Assembly (NCBI GenBank): GCA_027490975.1
Contig: JAIXXA010000141.1
Coordinates: 1-56,919, forward strand
Reading direction: 5' to 3'
Origin: Rhodospirillaceae bacterium
GTDB lineage: Bacteria; Pseudomonadota; Alphaproteobacteria; CACIAM-22H2
Length of the DNA stretch: 56,919 nucleotides
Shown here: piece by piece, positions 42,652 through 53,370 of the stretch
Layout: each line of letters begins with the position of its first letter
How positions within the stretch are numbered: the first letter of the stretch is position 1
The notes under the pieces: generated by a model
Database searches by the model: none
The model's input: only the letters and a program-made list of their open reading frames with translations
Told to the model about the DNA's origin: nothing
Program-made: the position numbers and the translations under genes

Positions 42652-45600
42652 GCGGCCTCTACCGGCGGATGGCCGGCCAGTACGCGATGGTCGCGGCCCT
42701 TGCAGGCGCGAGCGTGACGGCGAGCCTTTTGGTGCTGCCCGGCGAAGCCGAGCGTGCCGCCATGCACCTGCGCGACCGGGAATTCGGCCAAGCGCTCGAA
42801 CTTTTCGAAGCGCGCTTGGCGCGCAACGGCCCGCAGGTCGCGACGGTGGCCCCGCTTGCGCGTCTCTATGCCCAGCAAGGCGACGTGTCGCGCGCGATCG
42901 CGATGCTCGACAGCCTCATCGCTTCGGCTTCGCTCGAGCGCGCCGAGCTTATCGACACGCGCAAGCTTCTGCAGGTCTATCTGCGCTGGGCCAATCGCGA
43001 GGCGGCTCGGCGCGAAAATCTCGTCGAGCTCGTGCGCCTCGAGCCGGCGAGGCCGGCGATCCGCGAGCTTGTGGCCCTCGCGAGTTTTGCCAACGACACC
43101 GACCAGCAGATCGCAGCGCTTGTCCAGCTCGTCACCTTGCCCGACGCCGAGCCCGACGATTTCGTCGATCTGGCCGAGCTGCGCGCGGCGCGGCGCGAGT
43201 TCGGCGAGGCGGCGTCAACGCTTGCCGCTTTGGCAGCCCGCTTTCCCGCCTCTGTGGCGCCGAGCGTGATCGAATTGTGGATCGGTGCAGCCCTCGAGAG
43301 CGGGGCGGTGTCGCAAGCAATCGCGATCGCACAGGCGCGCCTGCCGCCCAACGCGTCGAGCGAGGTGGTCGGCGTCGTCGCGTCCGCCTTTCTGGGGCGC
43401 GGGCGTGCGGCCGAAGCGCTGGGTGCCCTTGCGCCGGTCGAAGGCCGTTTGGGCGAAGATCCGGCCGTCAACATGGCGCTGCTGCGCGCGGCCTCCGATG
43501 CGCAGGCCTTCCCGTTGCTGGCGCGCTTGTTCGATCTGCAGATGGCGCGCGGGATCGGCGCTTTCGCACCGCGCCATCTGGGCGACCTCGTCGAGTTCGG
43601 CTTTGCCGCGGGCCGCGAGGCGCAAGCGCTTGTATTGGCCGAGCGGCTCGATCCAAGCGCGCTTGGCGACGCACAGCTCGTACAGCTGATCGAGCAGACT
43701 TTGGCTTTGCGCCAAACCGCCCTGCTGCAGGCGATCGCGCGCCGCATCGATCCTGCCCGCCTCGCAGCGGCGCCGATGCTGGCTGCCCGCATGCATCTTG
43801 CGGTCGGCCGGCGCGATCTCGCACGCGCAGCCGCCATCCGCGCAGCCGAAGCGCCCGAACGCGCGCTCAACGACACGCTCGATCTCGTGCAGATTTTCGC
43901 AAGCCTCGATATGCAGGATCGCGCTTTGCGCCTGCTCGAAGCGGCGGCGCGCAATGCCGACCTGCCCGAGACGGCGATCGGCGACATGGCGCAGCTCTAC
44001 ATCGCGCTCAAGCGCACGCAGGACGGCGCGGTCGCGTTCGAGCGCTTGCGCAACGAGCGTCCGCAGTCGCTTGCGGCCGTCACCGGCTGGGCGCTCACAA
44101 ATGCTTTGTCCGGCAGAGCCAATGCGGTTGCCGCTTGGCTCGATGCCGACGGCGCCGCGCTGTCGTCGCAGACATTGACCGATCTGTTCTTCGTCGGCGC
44201 CGATGCAAAAGCGCCCGCGCTGCAGCTTGCGGCCGCACGCCGCTTGCGCGCCCTTGAAGGCCCCACGCCGCAAGCGCGCCTGCGCGTGGCGCAAGCCGCC
44301 CTTGCCGCGGGCCGCGCACTCGAAGCGTTGCCCGAAGCGCGCGTCCTGCGCGCCGATCCGGGCGGCGACGAAGCGGAATTTCTCTATCGCGAAGCCTTGA
44401 GCCAGGCCGCGCGCAACGATGCCGGTGCGCGCGCCGAACTGCGCCTCTATTGGCGCAGCCGTCTTGCCGACGCGCGCCTGCCGCAGGCCGCGCGCGACGA
44501 GGCACTCTATGCGCTGATCGACCAGCGCGCGTGGGACGAAGCCCTGCCCGAACTCGCACGCCGTGCCCGCCGCGATCCCGGCGAATGGCTCGGTGCCTAC
44601 GTGAGCGTTGCCCGCTCGGCGGGGCGCGCTTCGGCCGTGGTCGAATTGCTGCAGGCGGTGGCCGGCGACAGCGCGTTGCCGCAGCCCGCGCGTGCCAATG
44701 CGGCCTACGCGCTGCTCGAGCTTGCGCCCGCCCAAGCGCTCGGCGTCTTGCGCCGCATGGCAGCCGACATCGGCGGCGAATGGCAAGACGCGCTCGATCT
44801 TGCCCTGGAGCGCGCGGGCTTGCGCGACGAGCTGTTGGCGAGCCTCGTGGCGCGCGCGCAGAAACCCGGCCTCGACGAAGGCCAGCGCAGCGCTATGGCC
44901 TATCGCGTGCTCGACCTCGGCGACAAAGCCACGGCCCTCGGCCTCTATCAGCAGCTTGCCGAAGGCCAGCCCGCCGGCAGCACGGCCGCCCAGCAAGCGC
45001 TTTACGTGATTGGCCCCCGGCCCGAACCCGCCCAGCTCGCCTGGATCGAAGCGCAGGCGAAGGCCGCGTCGGGCGAGGCGCGCATGGGCTGGATAAATGT
45101 GCTGCGCAATGTGGGTGCTTCGGCACGCGCGGCCGAACTGCTGGCGCAAGACGCGGCACAGCCCGGCCGTGCCGGCGGTGCCGCGGCATTGCTTGCGGCC
45201 GAAATCCATCTGGCGGCGGGCGAACGGGCTCCGGCCATTCGGCTGATCGAAGCGCGCATCGCGAACGAAACGGTGCCCGACTTCGCACAGCGTGCGGGCG
45301 AGCTTGCGCAAGCGCTCGGCCGCAACGATCTGGCGCGCCAGGCCTTCGACCGGCTGCTCCTGCTCGATCCGTCGCGGCCCGCCGCCCAGCGTCTTGCGGG
45401 GCTGGCGGCCTATGCGGCCGGCGACATCGCGCGCGCGCGCGATCTGCTGCAGCGCTATCTCGCAGGTCCTGCGGGCCAGGCGGCAAGCGATTGGGAAGCG
45501 CATTATGCGCTCGGCGAAATCGCGGTGCGCCTGCGCGACCGCGCGGCCGCGCGCAGCCAGCATGCGGCGGCAGTTGCCGCCATCGACAAACTGCAAGCGC

Positions 45601-45794
45601 CGCCCCCCTACGTGCAGGCAGCCAAGGCCTATGCGCTGTTCCGCCTCGGCCTCGCCGACCAGTCGGTCGAACTCTTCGAGCGGCTGCTGCGCGCCCAGCC
45701 CGGCAATCGCGATCTGCGCGCCGACTATGCGGGCGTGCTGATCGAGCTTGGCCGCACGGCCGAAGCGCGTATCGTCTTGGAGGATCGCTCGTGA
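42648..45794 (+). CDS. pelB1: PelB N-terminal half: TPR scaffold protein
   Basis: A 1048-residue protein starting with GTG (GTGA overlap). One membrane segment (about 12-30, YAMVAALAGASVTASLLVL) anchors the N-terminus. The remainder is a long array of degenerate helical TPR-like repeats, rich in Ala, Leu and Arg, continuing to the end. In P. aeruginosa PelB the TPR region binds PelA in the periplasm and leads into a C-terminal porin on the same chain. Here the array ends at residue 1048 and the barrel is a separate gene starting in the next GTGA overlap. Confidence 0.88.
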   Translation: MSGLYRRMAGQYAMVAALAGASVTASLLVLPGEAERAAMHLRDREFGQALELFEARLARNGPQVATVAPLARLYAQQGDVSRAIAMLDSLIASASLERAELIDTRKLLQVYLRWANREAARRENLVELVRLEPARPAIRELVALASFANDTDQQIAALVQLVTLPDAEPDDFVDLAELRAARREFGEAASTLAALAARFPASVAPSVIELWIGAALESGAVSQAIAIAQARLPPNASSEVVGVVASAFLGRGRAAEALGALAPVEGRLGEDPAVNMALLRAASDAQAFPLLARLFDLQMARGIGAFAPRHLGDLVEFGFAAGREAQALVLAERLDPSALGDAQLVQLIEQTLALRQTALLQAIARRIDPARLAAAPMLAARMHLAVGRRDLARAAAIRAAEAPERALNDTLDLVQIFASLDMQDRALRLLEAAARNADLPETAIGDMAQLYIALKRTQDGAVAFERLRNERPQSLAAVTGWALTNALSGRANAVAAWLDADGAALSSQTLTDLFFVGADAKAPALQLAAARRLRALEGPTPQARLRVAQAALAAGRALEALPEARVLRADPGGDEAEFLYREALSQAARNDAGARAELRLYWRSRLADARLPQAARDEALYALIDQRAWDEALPELARRARRDPGEWLGAYVSVARSAGRASAVVELLQAVAGDSALPQPARANAAYALLELAPAQALGVLRRMAADIGGEWQDALDLALERAGLRDELLASLVARAQKPGLDEGQRSAMAYRVLDLGDKATALGLYQQLAEGQPAGSTAAQQALYVIGPRPEPAQLAWIEAQAKAASGEARMGWINVLRNVGASARAAELLAQDAAQPGRAGGAAALLAAEIHLAAGERAPAIRLIEARIANETVPDFAQRAGELAQALGRNDLARQAFDRLLLLDPSRPAAQRLAGLAAYAAGDIARARDLLQRYLAGPAGQAASDWEAHYALGEIAVRLRDRAAARSQHAAAVAAIDKLQAPPPYVQAAKAYALFRLGLADQSVELFERLLRAQPGNRDLRADYAGVLIELGRTAEARIVLEDRS

Positions 45795-47386
45795 GCGCGC
45801 GCCTCCGCCAGTTCGTCGCTGCGGCGCTCGCCGCGCTTCTTTGCTGCGCGGCGCCGCTTGCCGCGCAGACATCGAAGCCGCGCCTCGACGTGACGTGGTC
45901 GAGCGAAGGGCCGCTCGCCAATGTGCGCATCGCGGCGGTGCCCCCGGTCGAGATGCGCCTCGAAACCGCAGGCCGCGAGGCCGTGCTGCGCTTTGCGCGC
46001 CCCGTTGCGGCCTTCGAAAGCGGCGTGCTGCAGCGCGACCTCGCGCGTTTCGTCGAATCGACCGCAAGCGGCTTCGACACGCTCGTGTTCGTCGGCACTG
46101 CGGATGCGACCCCCACGATGCGCCGCGAAGACGGCGGCGTGCTGCTCGTGTTGCGTCTGCCCGAACGCCAAGTGGCCGACGAGACAGCCCCCGACGGCAT
46201 CGCGGTCGAACGAGCCGAGCGGCGGCTGCAGCGTTTGCGCGCGCTCCTCGAAGCGCAGAGCGGCCAGACCGACATTGCGCGCGGCAGGCTTGCGCGCCTC
46301 ACGCAGGAAGATCCAAGCGATGCCGAAGCGCTCGCGCAGTTGGCGAACGTGGAGCGCCAGATCGGTCGGCCCTTGCGTGCGGCCAATCTGCTCGCGCGTG
46401 CGGCCGCCCTCGATCCCGGCAATGCCGACATTGCCGCCGCACGCGCCGATCTTGCGCGCGTCGACGCCGCTTTCGTGCGCGTCGAGCCCGAATATCGCCG
46501 CACGAGTTCGCAGGAGAAGCGCTATCTCGTCGGCACCACGGCCGAAGCGCCGATCAATCTTGCCTGGCGCGCAACGGCCGCCTTCGACACGGTGCAGCTC
46601 GACAGCCCCGGCGTGCGCCGCGCAAGCGGGCAGAGCGGGGCCTTCAAAGGCGGCCGCCAGCGCGGCGCGTTCGGGCTCGCCTGGCGCGGCGACGAGGGGA
46701 CGCGCGTGCACGGCCAGATTTTCGCAAATACCGAGCGCCTTGGGGCCGGGCTCAGCTCTGATCTCGTGAGCGACCTTGCGCGCTACAGCCTCGGCGTCGA
46801 GCTTGCGCGCCCCTATTGGGACTTCTCCGAGAGCCTCGTGGCGGGCGGCACGCGCGACCGCCTGTTCGCCGAATACGGCGAGCGCGCGTTCTTGGGCCTC
46901 GATTTGCGTTTGCGCGCGGGCCTCAGCCGCTACGGTCTGCCGGGTTTGAGCGACGGTGCGCGCAGCGCCACGCTCGACGGCGAACTGCGCTTGCCGCTCG
47001 ACGGGATCGTGCGCGGCGCTTCGATCGCCTATGCGTTCGACGGCGAATATCCGTGGCGCATCGCGCGCGCGGCCGATCCGACGTCGGCAGGCGCCGAGTA
47101 CCGGCCCATTCCGGTTCGTTACCGCGAAGTCCATGCCGTGCTCGCGGGCTACACGCTCGATTTCAAGCGCGTCTTCGACACGACCTGGCCGATCGTGGCG
47201 GACTTCTCTGCAGGCCCGGCCTACGACCGTTACGGCCATCGCGGCGGGCCCTTGCTTGGCGCGAGCGCGTCGTGGCTGGGCGACGGCGCGCTGCAGGGCG
47301 GCTTGCGCACCGGCTACGGGCGCGGCGTGGGGCGCGATTCTTCGGCGGCAACGACGATCGGCGGATTCCTGACATGGCGGATGTAG
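45791..47386 (+). CDS. pelB2: PelB C-terminal half: outer-membrane beta-barrel export protein
   Basis: A 531-residue protein with a cleavable signal (ALLCCAAPLAAQ). An N-terminal beta domain of about 100 residues comes first. Two TPR-like repeats follow (around 150-220: SDAEALAQLANVERQIG, NADIAAARADLARVD). The rest alternates short amphipathic strands and charged turns and ends GGFLTWRM, as expected for an outer-membrane barrel. It would be the export pore, the function of the PelB C-terminus in Pseudomonas. Its tail overlaps the pelD start by 13 bases. Confidence 0.85.
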   Translation: MSARLRQFVAAALAALLCCAAPLAAQTSKPRLDVTWSSEGPLANVRIAAVPPVEMRLETAGREAVLRFARPVAAFESGVLQRDLARFVESTASGFDTLVFVGTADATPTMRREDGGVLLVLRLPERQVADETAPDGIAVERAERRLQRLRALLEAQSGQTDIARGRLARLTQEDPSDAEALAQLANVERQIGRPLRAANLLARAAALDPGNADIAAARADLARVDAAFVRVEPEYRRTSSQEKRYLVGTTAEAPINLAWRATAAFDTVQLDSPGVRRASGQSGAFKGGRQRGAFGLAWRGDEGTRVHGQIFANTERLGAGLSSDLVSDLARYSLGVELARPYWDFSESLVAGGTRDRLFAEYGERAFLGLDLRLRAGLSRYGLPGLSDGARSATLDGELRLPLDGIVRGASIAYAFDGEYPWRIARAADPTSAGAEYRPIPVRYREVHAVLAGYTLDFKRVFDTTWPIVADFSAGPAYDRYGHRGGPLLGASASWLGDGALQGGLRTGYGRGVGRDSSAATTIGGFLTWRM

Positions 47387-48363
47387 TTCCTTCTCAAGCG
47401 CCGGAAGCGGCGAACGCGGCACCGCGCCTGCTGGGCGTGCGCCAGTCGGCGTTGGTCGAGATCGCGGTCTTTTTCCTCGTGGCGTTGGCGATCGACTTCC
47501 TGTTCCTCGATTTCGGCCGCTATGCCAGCGTGCAGCCGCATCCGTTCTGGCTCATCGTGCTGCTGTGCGCGATCCAGTACGGGACCGGCGAAGCGCTGCT
47601 GGCGACGATCGCGGCGACGGCGGCTTTGCTCGTCGGCAATATGCCCGCCCAGCGTTTCGACGAGGATCTCTACGGCTGGCTCTTGCGCGCCACGCTCGAT
47701 CCGCTGATGTGGGCGGTGGCGGCCGTGCTGTTCGGCGAGCTGCAGGGCCGCGTGCGGCGCGAGCGCGACGGGTTACGCGCCGAATTCGAGCAGTCGCGCC
47801 GGCGCGAAGAGGTGATCGCGGCGGCCTATCGCAGGCTCGATGCGCGGCGCGAAAGCCTCGAGGCGCGCGTGGCGGGCCAGCTGCGCACCGTGTTCGCAAT
47901 CTACAACGCCGCCAAAGGCATCGAGCGCATGTCGGCCCAGCAGGTCGAGGCGGGCGTGGGCGAACTTGTGCGCACGGTCATGGGCCCGCGCCGCTATTCG
48001 CTTTTTCTGCTGCGCGGCGACGTGCTCGAACTTGCGATGAGCGAAGGCTGGTCGGCCGAAGCGGGCGAAAACGCGCGCAGCTTCGACGGCAATTCGTCCC
48101 TGTTTCAGGCGATCGTCGGTTCGCGCCGCACGCTCGTGGCCGCCGTCGAAGCCGACGACCAGGCGATGCGCGGCGAAGGCTTGCTTGCGGCTCCGCTTCT
48201 CAACGTCGATACGGGCGAAGTCGTCGGCATGCTCAAGATCGAAGAGATGGGCTTTCTCGATCTCACGGCCACGACGATCGAGAATTTTCGCCTGCTGTGC
48301 GAATGGATCGGCACCGCTTATGCCAATGCCAGCCGCGCCGCGCGCCTGAAAGCGGCCCCGTGA
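47374..48363 (+). CDS. pelD: PelD-like protein: membrane region and GAF domain only
   Basis: A 329-residue protein. Four membrane helices (about 25-45, 57-70, 73-90, 105-122) are followed by a coiled-coil linker and a GAF domain (165-320: RTVFAIYNAAKGIERMS, then GLLAAPLLNVDTGEVVGMLKIE). The chain ends there. Pseudomonas PelD is about 455 residues and has a further degenerate GGDEF domain whose RxxD site binds c-di-GMP to switch on Pel synthesis. That domain is absent, and the next gene starts at the stop codon. The GAF domain may sense another signal or only scaffold PelE, F and G. Confidence 0.88.
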   Translation: MADVVPSQAPEAANAAPRLLGVRQSALVEIAVFFLVALAIDFLFLDFGRYASVQPHPFWLIVLLCAIQYGTGEALLATIAATAALLVGNMPAQRFDEDLYGWLLRATLDPLMWAVAAVLFGELQGRVRRERDGLRAEFEQSRRREEVIAAAYRRLDARRESLEARVAGQLRTVFAIYNAAKGIERMSAQQVEAGVGELVRTVMGPRRYSLFLLRGDVLELAMSEGWSAEAGENARSFDGNSSLFQAIVGSRRTLVAAVEADDQAMRGEGLLAAPLLNVDTGEVVGMLKIEEMGFLDLTATTIENFRLLCEWIGTAYANASRAARLKAAP

Positions 48364-49505
48364 GCCAGAGCCAAGGCAACGAGCGGCGGCAGGCACGGCG
48401 CGACCGCGAACACGCGGCGATGCTGGCGCAATTGTCGTCGTTGGCGGCCGAAGTGCCGATCGTCGAGACCTGCCTGTTGGGGCTTGCCGCCGGTGCCGCG
48501 ATCGCACTCGGCTGGTTCGCGGCGATCGCGGGGCAGATCGGCGCGCTCGAAGCTTTGGCGATCCATGCGGGTGCGGTCGGCGTTCTGGCCGTGTGGAGCT
48601 GGAGCGTTGCCAAGCGCAAGCGCGACCTGCGCTTGCCTTATCTGCTGGTCGGATCGGCAGCCCTCGTCGGGCCGTTCGGGGCGGCCGGGACCGTTTTTTG
48701 CGCTTTGCTCTATGCGTTTTTCCGCCGCCATACGTCGAGTTTCGAGGAATGGTACGCGGCCCTGTTTCCGGCGCAGAAGACCGCAAGTGCGCGCGCACTC
48801 TTCCAGGAAATCGTCGGCGACGGGGCGGACGACAGCGCCGCCGCCCGCTCGGTCGCGAGTTTCACCGACATTCTGGCTTTCGGCACGTTCGAACAGAAGC
48901 AGGGGCTGCTGGCGCTGATCGCCACCTATTTCAAACCGGCCTTTGCGCCGGCTCTCAAGGCAGCCCTTGCGCACGAAGAGCCCGCGATCCGCGTGCAGGC
49001 CGCAACGGCCGTGGCCCAGATCGAACAGCGCTTCATGCGCCGCTCGGTCGATCTCGAAGGCGAGCTTGCGCGCCGCCCCGGCGACGTGCCGCTGATCGCG
49101 GCGGCGGCGCGGCACTACGACGACTACGCGTTCACGGGTCTGCTCGACGCCGAACGCCAGAACGAGAACCGCAAGCGCGCATTGGCGCTTTATTCCGCGG
49201 CCCTTGAAAAGTCGCCCGAGAACGGCGCCCTCGAACTAGCCAAAGGCCGCCTGCTCGTGCGGCTCGAAGCTTTCGAAGAGGCGGGGCAGCTGCTCGCCCG
49301 CTCGGCCGAAGCCGGACGCCTGCCGCCGGTCGGCACGATCTGGTATCTCGAATGCCTGTTCCGCCAGCGCGCCTATGCAAGGCTGCGCAATTTGACCGCG
49401 CGCATCGCGCCGCTGCTCGACAAGGATCAGTCCGCCGATCCGCTGCTGCGCGATGCGGCGAACCTTTGGGGCGGCCGGCAGATCGCCGGGACGCAGATCG
49501 CATGA
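48360..49505 (+). CDS. pelE: PelE-like membrane/TPR protein
   Basis: A 381-residue protein, GTG start overlapping pelD by four bases. Three membrane segments are predicted (35-58, 62-82, 92-120). The rest is a cytoplasmic, mostly helical region with TPR-like repeats (NRKRALALYSAALEKSPENGALEL near 260). PelE is thought to link PelD and PelF to PelG at the inner membrane. The position between pelD and pelF and the TM-then-TPR layout support the call. Confidence 0.85.
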   Translation: MSQSQGNERRQARRDREHAAMLAQLSSLAAEVPIVETCLLGLAAGAAIALGWFAAIAGQIGALEALAIHAGAVGVLAVWSWSVAKRKRDLRLPYLLVGSAALVGPFGAAGTVFCALLYAFFRRHTSSFEEWYAALFPAQKTASARALFQEIVGDGADDSAAARSVASFTDILAFGTFEQKQGLLALIATYFKPAFAPALKAALAHEEPAIRVQAATAVAQIEQRFMRRSVDLEGELARRPGDVPLIAAAARHYDDYAFTGLLDAERQNENRKRALALYSAALEKSPENGALELAKGRLLVRLEAFEEAGQLLARSAEAGRLPPVGTIWYLECLFRQRAYARLRNLTARIAPLLDKDQSADPLLRDAANLWGGRQIAGTQIA

Positions 49506-51049
49506 ACACGCCGGAACCCAGCGTCGATTTTGCGGCCTTCCCGAGTGCGGATGTGTGCCTGCTGCTCGAGGGCACGTACCCGTACGTGTCGGGCGGCGTA
49601 TCGACGTGGGTGAACGACCTCATTCGCGCGCAGCCGCACCTCACGTTCCATTGCGTGGCGCTGCTGGCCGACCGGCGCGCGCGCGCGTTCAAATATCCGA
49701 TCGCCGACAACGTGGTCGGCCTCACGCATGTGTATCTGCAGCAGCCCGCGGCGGGGCCGCAGCGCGTGCGGGGCTTGAAGAAGCTGTTCGACGCGCTCGA
49801 GCCGTCGCTGCTTGCGATCCAAGCGCGCGGCGGCATCTCGGATCTCGCGCGCATCGTCGAGCTGGTGGCGCCCTATCGCACGCGCCTGGGCGCCGAGACG
49901 CTGCTCAATTCGCAGACCGCGTGGAACGCGCTCGTGCGCATGTACCATGGCAGCGTGCCGGACTGCTCGTTTCTCGACTACTTCTGGACCTGGCGCGCCC
50001 AGCTCGGCGGTCTGTTTGCGGCCCTGCTCGCGCCGCTGCCGCACGCGCGCGTGTACCACACGATATCGACCGGCTATGCGGGCTTGATCGCCGCACGCGC
50101 GCATCTCGAAACCGGGCGGCCGTGTTTCGTGACCGAGCACGGCATCTACACGAACGAGCGACGCATCGAGATCACGATGGCCGATTGGCTGTCGGCGAAC
50201 CGGCCGCGCATGCTGGCGGTCGACCGCTCCCGGCGCGACCTCAAGGATCTGTGGATCGACACCTTTGTGGCCTATTCGCGCGCGATCTATTCGACCGCGA
50301 GCGCGATCGTGACGCTCTACGAGGGCAATCAAGCCATGCAGCGGCGCGATGGTGCTCCGCCCGATTGCCTGCGCGTGATCCCCAACGGCATCGACTACGA
50401 CGCCTATGCGGCCGTGCCGCGCGTCGACGAAGGGCGCAAGCCCACCGTGGCGCTGATCGGCCGCGTGGTCCCAATCAAAGACGTCAAAACCTTCATCCGC
50501 GCGGTGGCTGCCGTGAAGCGCGAGGTGCCGGACGTCGAAGCCCTCGTGCTCGGCCCCGAGGACGAGGATCCCGCCTACGCGGCCGAGTGCCGCGACCTTG
50601 TGCGCATCCTCGGCCTTGGCGACACGCTGCGCTTCATGGGGCGGCAGAAGCTCACCGACTGGCTCGGCCGCATCGACGCGCTTGCTCTCACCTCGGTATC
50701 GGAAGCGCAGCCGCTTGTGATCCTCGAGGGCGGGGCGGCCGGCGTGCCGACCGTCGCGACCGACGTGGGGGCATGCCGCGAGATGCTCGAAGGGCGCAGC
50801 GACGAGGCCGAGAAGCTCGGGCCCGGAGGCGAGATCACGGGTCTTGCCGATCCGGCCGCGACGGGCCGTGCGCTTGCGCGCCTCTTGCGCGACAAAGCCT
50901 GGCATGCGCGCTGTGCCGCCGCCATCAAGCGGCGCGTCGAGCTCTACTACAACAAAAAGACCATCGACGGCATCTACCGCACGCTCTACGAGAGCTACCG
51001 CGACGCGCCCACGCAAGCGCCTTCGCGCACCGGCAGCGAGGCAGCCTGA
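49502..51049 (+). CDS. pelF: PelF glycosyltransferase
   Basis: A 515-residue cytoplasmic GT-B glycosyltransferase of the PelF (GT4) type. Conserved marks are LLLEGTYPYVSGGVSTW at the start, VTEHGIYTNERRIEI in the first domain, VIPNGIDY and the C-terminal SEAQPLVILEGGAAGVPTVA with its E-x7-E pair. PelF polymerises UDP-GalNAc or UDP-GlcNAc into Pel. This is the most conserved protein of the locus and anchors its identification. It overlaps both neighbours by one to four bases. Confidence 0.96.
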   Translation: MNTPEPSVDFAAFPSADVCLLLEGTYPYVSGGVSTWVNDLIRAQPHLTFHCVALLADRRARAFKYPIADNVVGLTHVYLQQPAAGPQRVRGLKKLFDALEPSLLAIQARGGISDLARIVELVAPYRTRLGAETLLNSQTAWNALVRMYHGSVPDCSFLDYFWTWRAQLGGLFAALLAPLPHARVYHTISTGYAGLIAARAHLETGRPCFVTEHGIYTNERRIEITMADWLSANRPRMLAVDRSRRDLKDLWIDTFVAYSRAIYSTASAIVTLYEGNQAMQRRDGAPPDCLRVIPNGIDYDAYAAVPRVDEGRKPTVALIGRVVPIKDVKTFIRAVAAVKREVPDVEALVLGPEDEDPAYAAECRDLVRILGLGDTLRFMGRQKLTDWLGRIDALALTSVSEAQPLVILEGGAAGVPTVATDVGACREMLEGRSDEAEKLGPGGEITGLADPAATGRALARLLRDKAWHARCAAAIKRRVELYYNKKTIDGIYRTLYESYRDAPTQAPSRTGSEAA

Positions 51050-52440
51050 TGGCGGGGATCGGCTTTTCGCTGCGGGATCTCGCGCGGCGCGACGACGTCC
51101 TCGGCACGCTGCGCGCCTTCATGCACGCCACGCTCGTGGCCGCCGGTCCGTGGCTTGTGACGATCCTGTGCCTCGGCACCTTGTCGATCGTGGCGACCGA
51201 TCTTGCGGCCGACCAGGATGTGGCGATCTTCCGCATCGTCGTGATCTACAATTTCGGCTTCTCGCTGACGCTGACGGGCCCCGTTGCGATCGTGGTGACG
51301 CGCTATCTCGCCGACCAGATCTATGTGCGGAACGTGAGCGAAGGCCCGGGCATGCTGCTGGGCGCTCTCGCGATGATGGCGGCCATCCAATTGCCGTTTG
51401 TGGTCGGGCTCTACGGCTTTGCGATCGACGCGCCCCTCGAAGTGCGCTTGGCCGCGATCGCGAGCTATCTGGTGACGGGGGCCTTGTGGATCGCGGGCGT
51501 GTTCTTGTCCACGCTCAAGGATTTCCGCACCATCACGACCGCGTTTCTGGTCGGCATGGGATCGGGCCTGGGTGCCGGCATCGTGCTTGGCCAATACGGG
51601 GCTGCCGGACTTCTGTCGGGCTTCACGATCGGGCTTTCGATCGTGCTCTACGCGCTCGTGGCGCGCATCTTCGCCGAGTATCCGTATCCCGTGCTGAATC
51701 CGCTCGGCTTCGTGGCGTATTTCAGGCGCTATTGGGATCTGGCGCTCACCGCGCTTGCCTACAATATGGCGATCTGGGTCGACAAATGGATCATGTGGCT
51801 CGAGCCCGACCGCACGGTCGAGGCGGGCGTCCTCGTGTCGTATCCGCTCTACGACAGCGCGATGTTCCTTGCCTACATGACGATCCTGCCCGCGATGGCG
51901 CTGTTCGTGCTGATCGTCGAGACCGCGTTCTTCGAACGCTACATGGCCTTCTTCGCGCAGATCCGCGGCCACGGCACCTGGGCGCGCATCCGGGCCGCCC
52001 AGCTCGATTTGATCGACACGGTGGGCGAGGGTTTCCGCATCCTCGTGGTGCTGCAAGGGGCGATCACCTATCTCGCGATTCTGCTCGCACCCACGATCTT
52101 CACCGCACTCAGCGTGAGCTTCGCCGAGATGGGCATGTTCCGCCTTGGCGTGCTGGGGGCTTTGTTCCATTCGCTGCTGCTGTTCGTGCTGATCGTGTTC
52201 GCCTATTTCGACCTGCGCATGCTGGCCCTCAAGATCACGCTTTTCTTCCTGGCGTCGAACGCCTTGTGCACGGCCCTTTCGCTCTACGCGGGCTTCGCCT
52301 GGTACGGCTACGGCTATTTCGCCTCGGCACTTGCGAGCTTCATGCTGGCCTACACGATCATGCTGCGCAAGCTCGCGAACCTGCCCTATCTTTCCTTCGT
52401 CGAATCCAACCCCTCGATCCGCGCGCACAAGGCAGACTGA
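51049..52440 (+). CDS. pelG: PelG inner-membrane polysaccharide transporter
   Basis: A 463-residue polytopic protein of about 12 helices, Wzx/MATE-like. It begins MAGIGFSLRDLARRDDVLG, a PelG-specific start, and contains NMAIWVDKWIMWL and FALYAYFDLR-type segments along the helices. PelG moves the chain across the inner membrane with PelD and PelE. The ATG overlaps the pelF stop by one base; the next gene starts three bases after its stop. Confidence 0.95.
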   Translation: MAGIGFSLRDLARRDDVLGTLRAFMHATLVAAGPWLVTILCLGTLSIVATDLAADQDVAIFRIVVIYNFGFSLTLTGPVAIVVTRYLADQIYVRNVSEGPGMLLGALAMMAAIQLPFVVGLYGFAIDAPLEVRLAAIASYLVTGALWIAGVFLSTLKDFRTITTAFLVGMGSGLGAGIVLGQYGAAGLLSGFTIGLSIVLYALVARIFAEYPYPVLNPLGFVAYFRRYWDLALTALAYNMAIWVDKWIMWLEPDRTVEAGVLVSYPLYDSAMFLAYMTILPAMALFVLIVETAFFERYMAFFAQIRGHGTWARIRAAQLDLIDTVGEGFRILVVLQGAITYLAILLAPTIFTALSVSFAEMGMFRLGVLGALFHSLLLFVLIVFAYFDLRMLALKITLFFLASNALCTALSLYAGFAWYGYGYFASALASFMLAYTIMLRKLANLPYLSFVESNPSIRAHKAD

Positions 52441-52443
52441 ACC

Positions 52444-53366
<923 letters not shown>

Positions 53367-53370
<4 letters not shown>

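Noticed and set aside
43215..46067. A 950-codon open frame antisense to the pelB genes
   Set aside because: Composition is that of a shadow of the Ala/Leu/Arg repeats, and every neighbouring pel gene is coupled on the plus strand.
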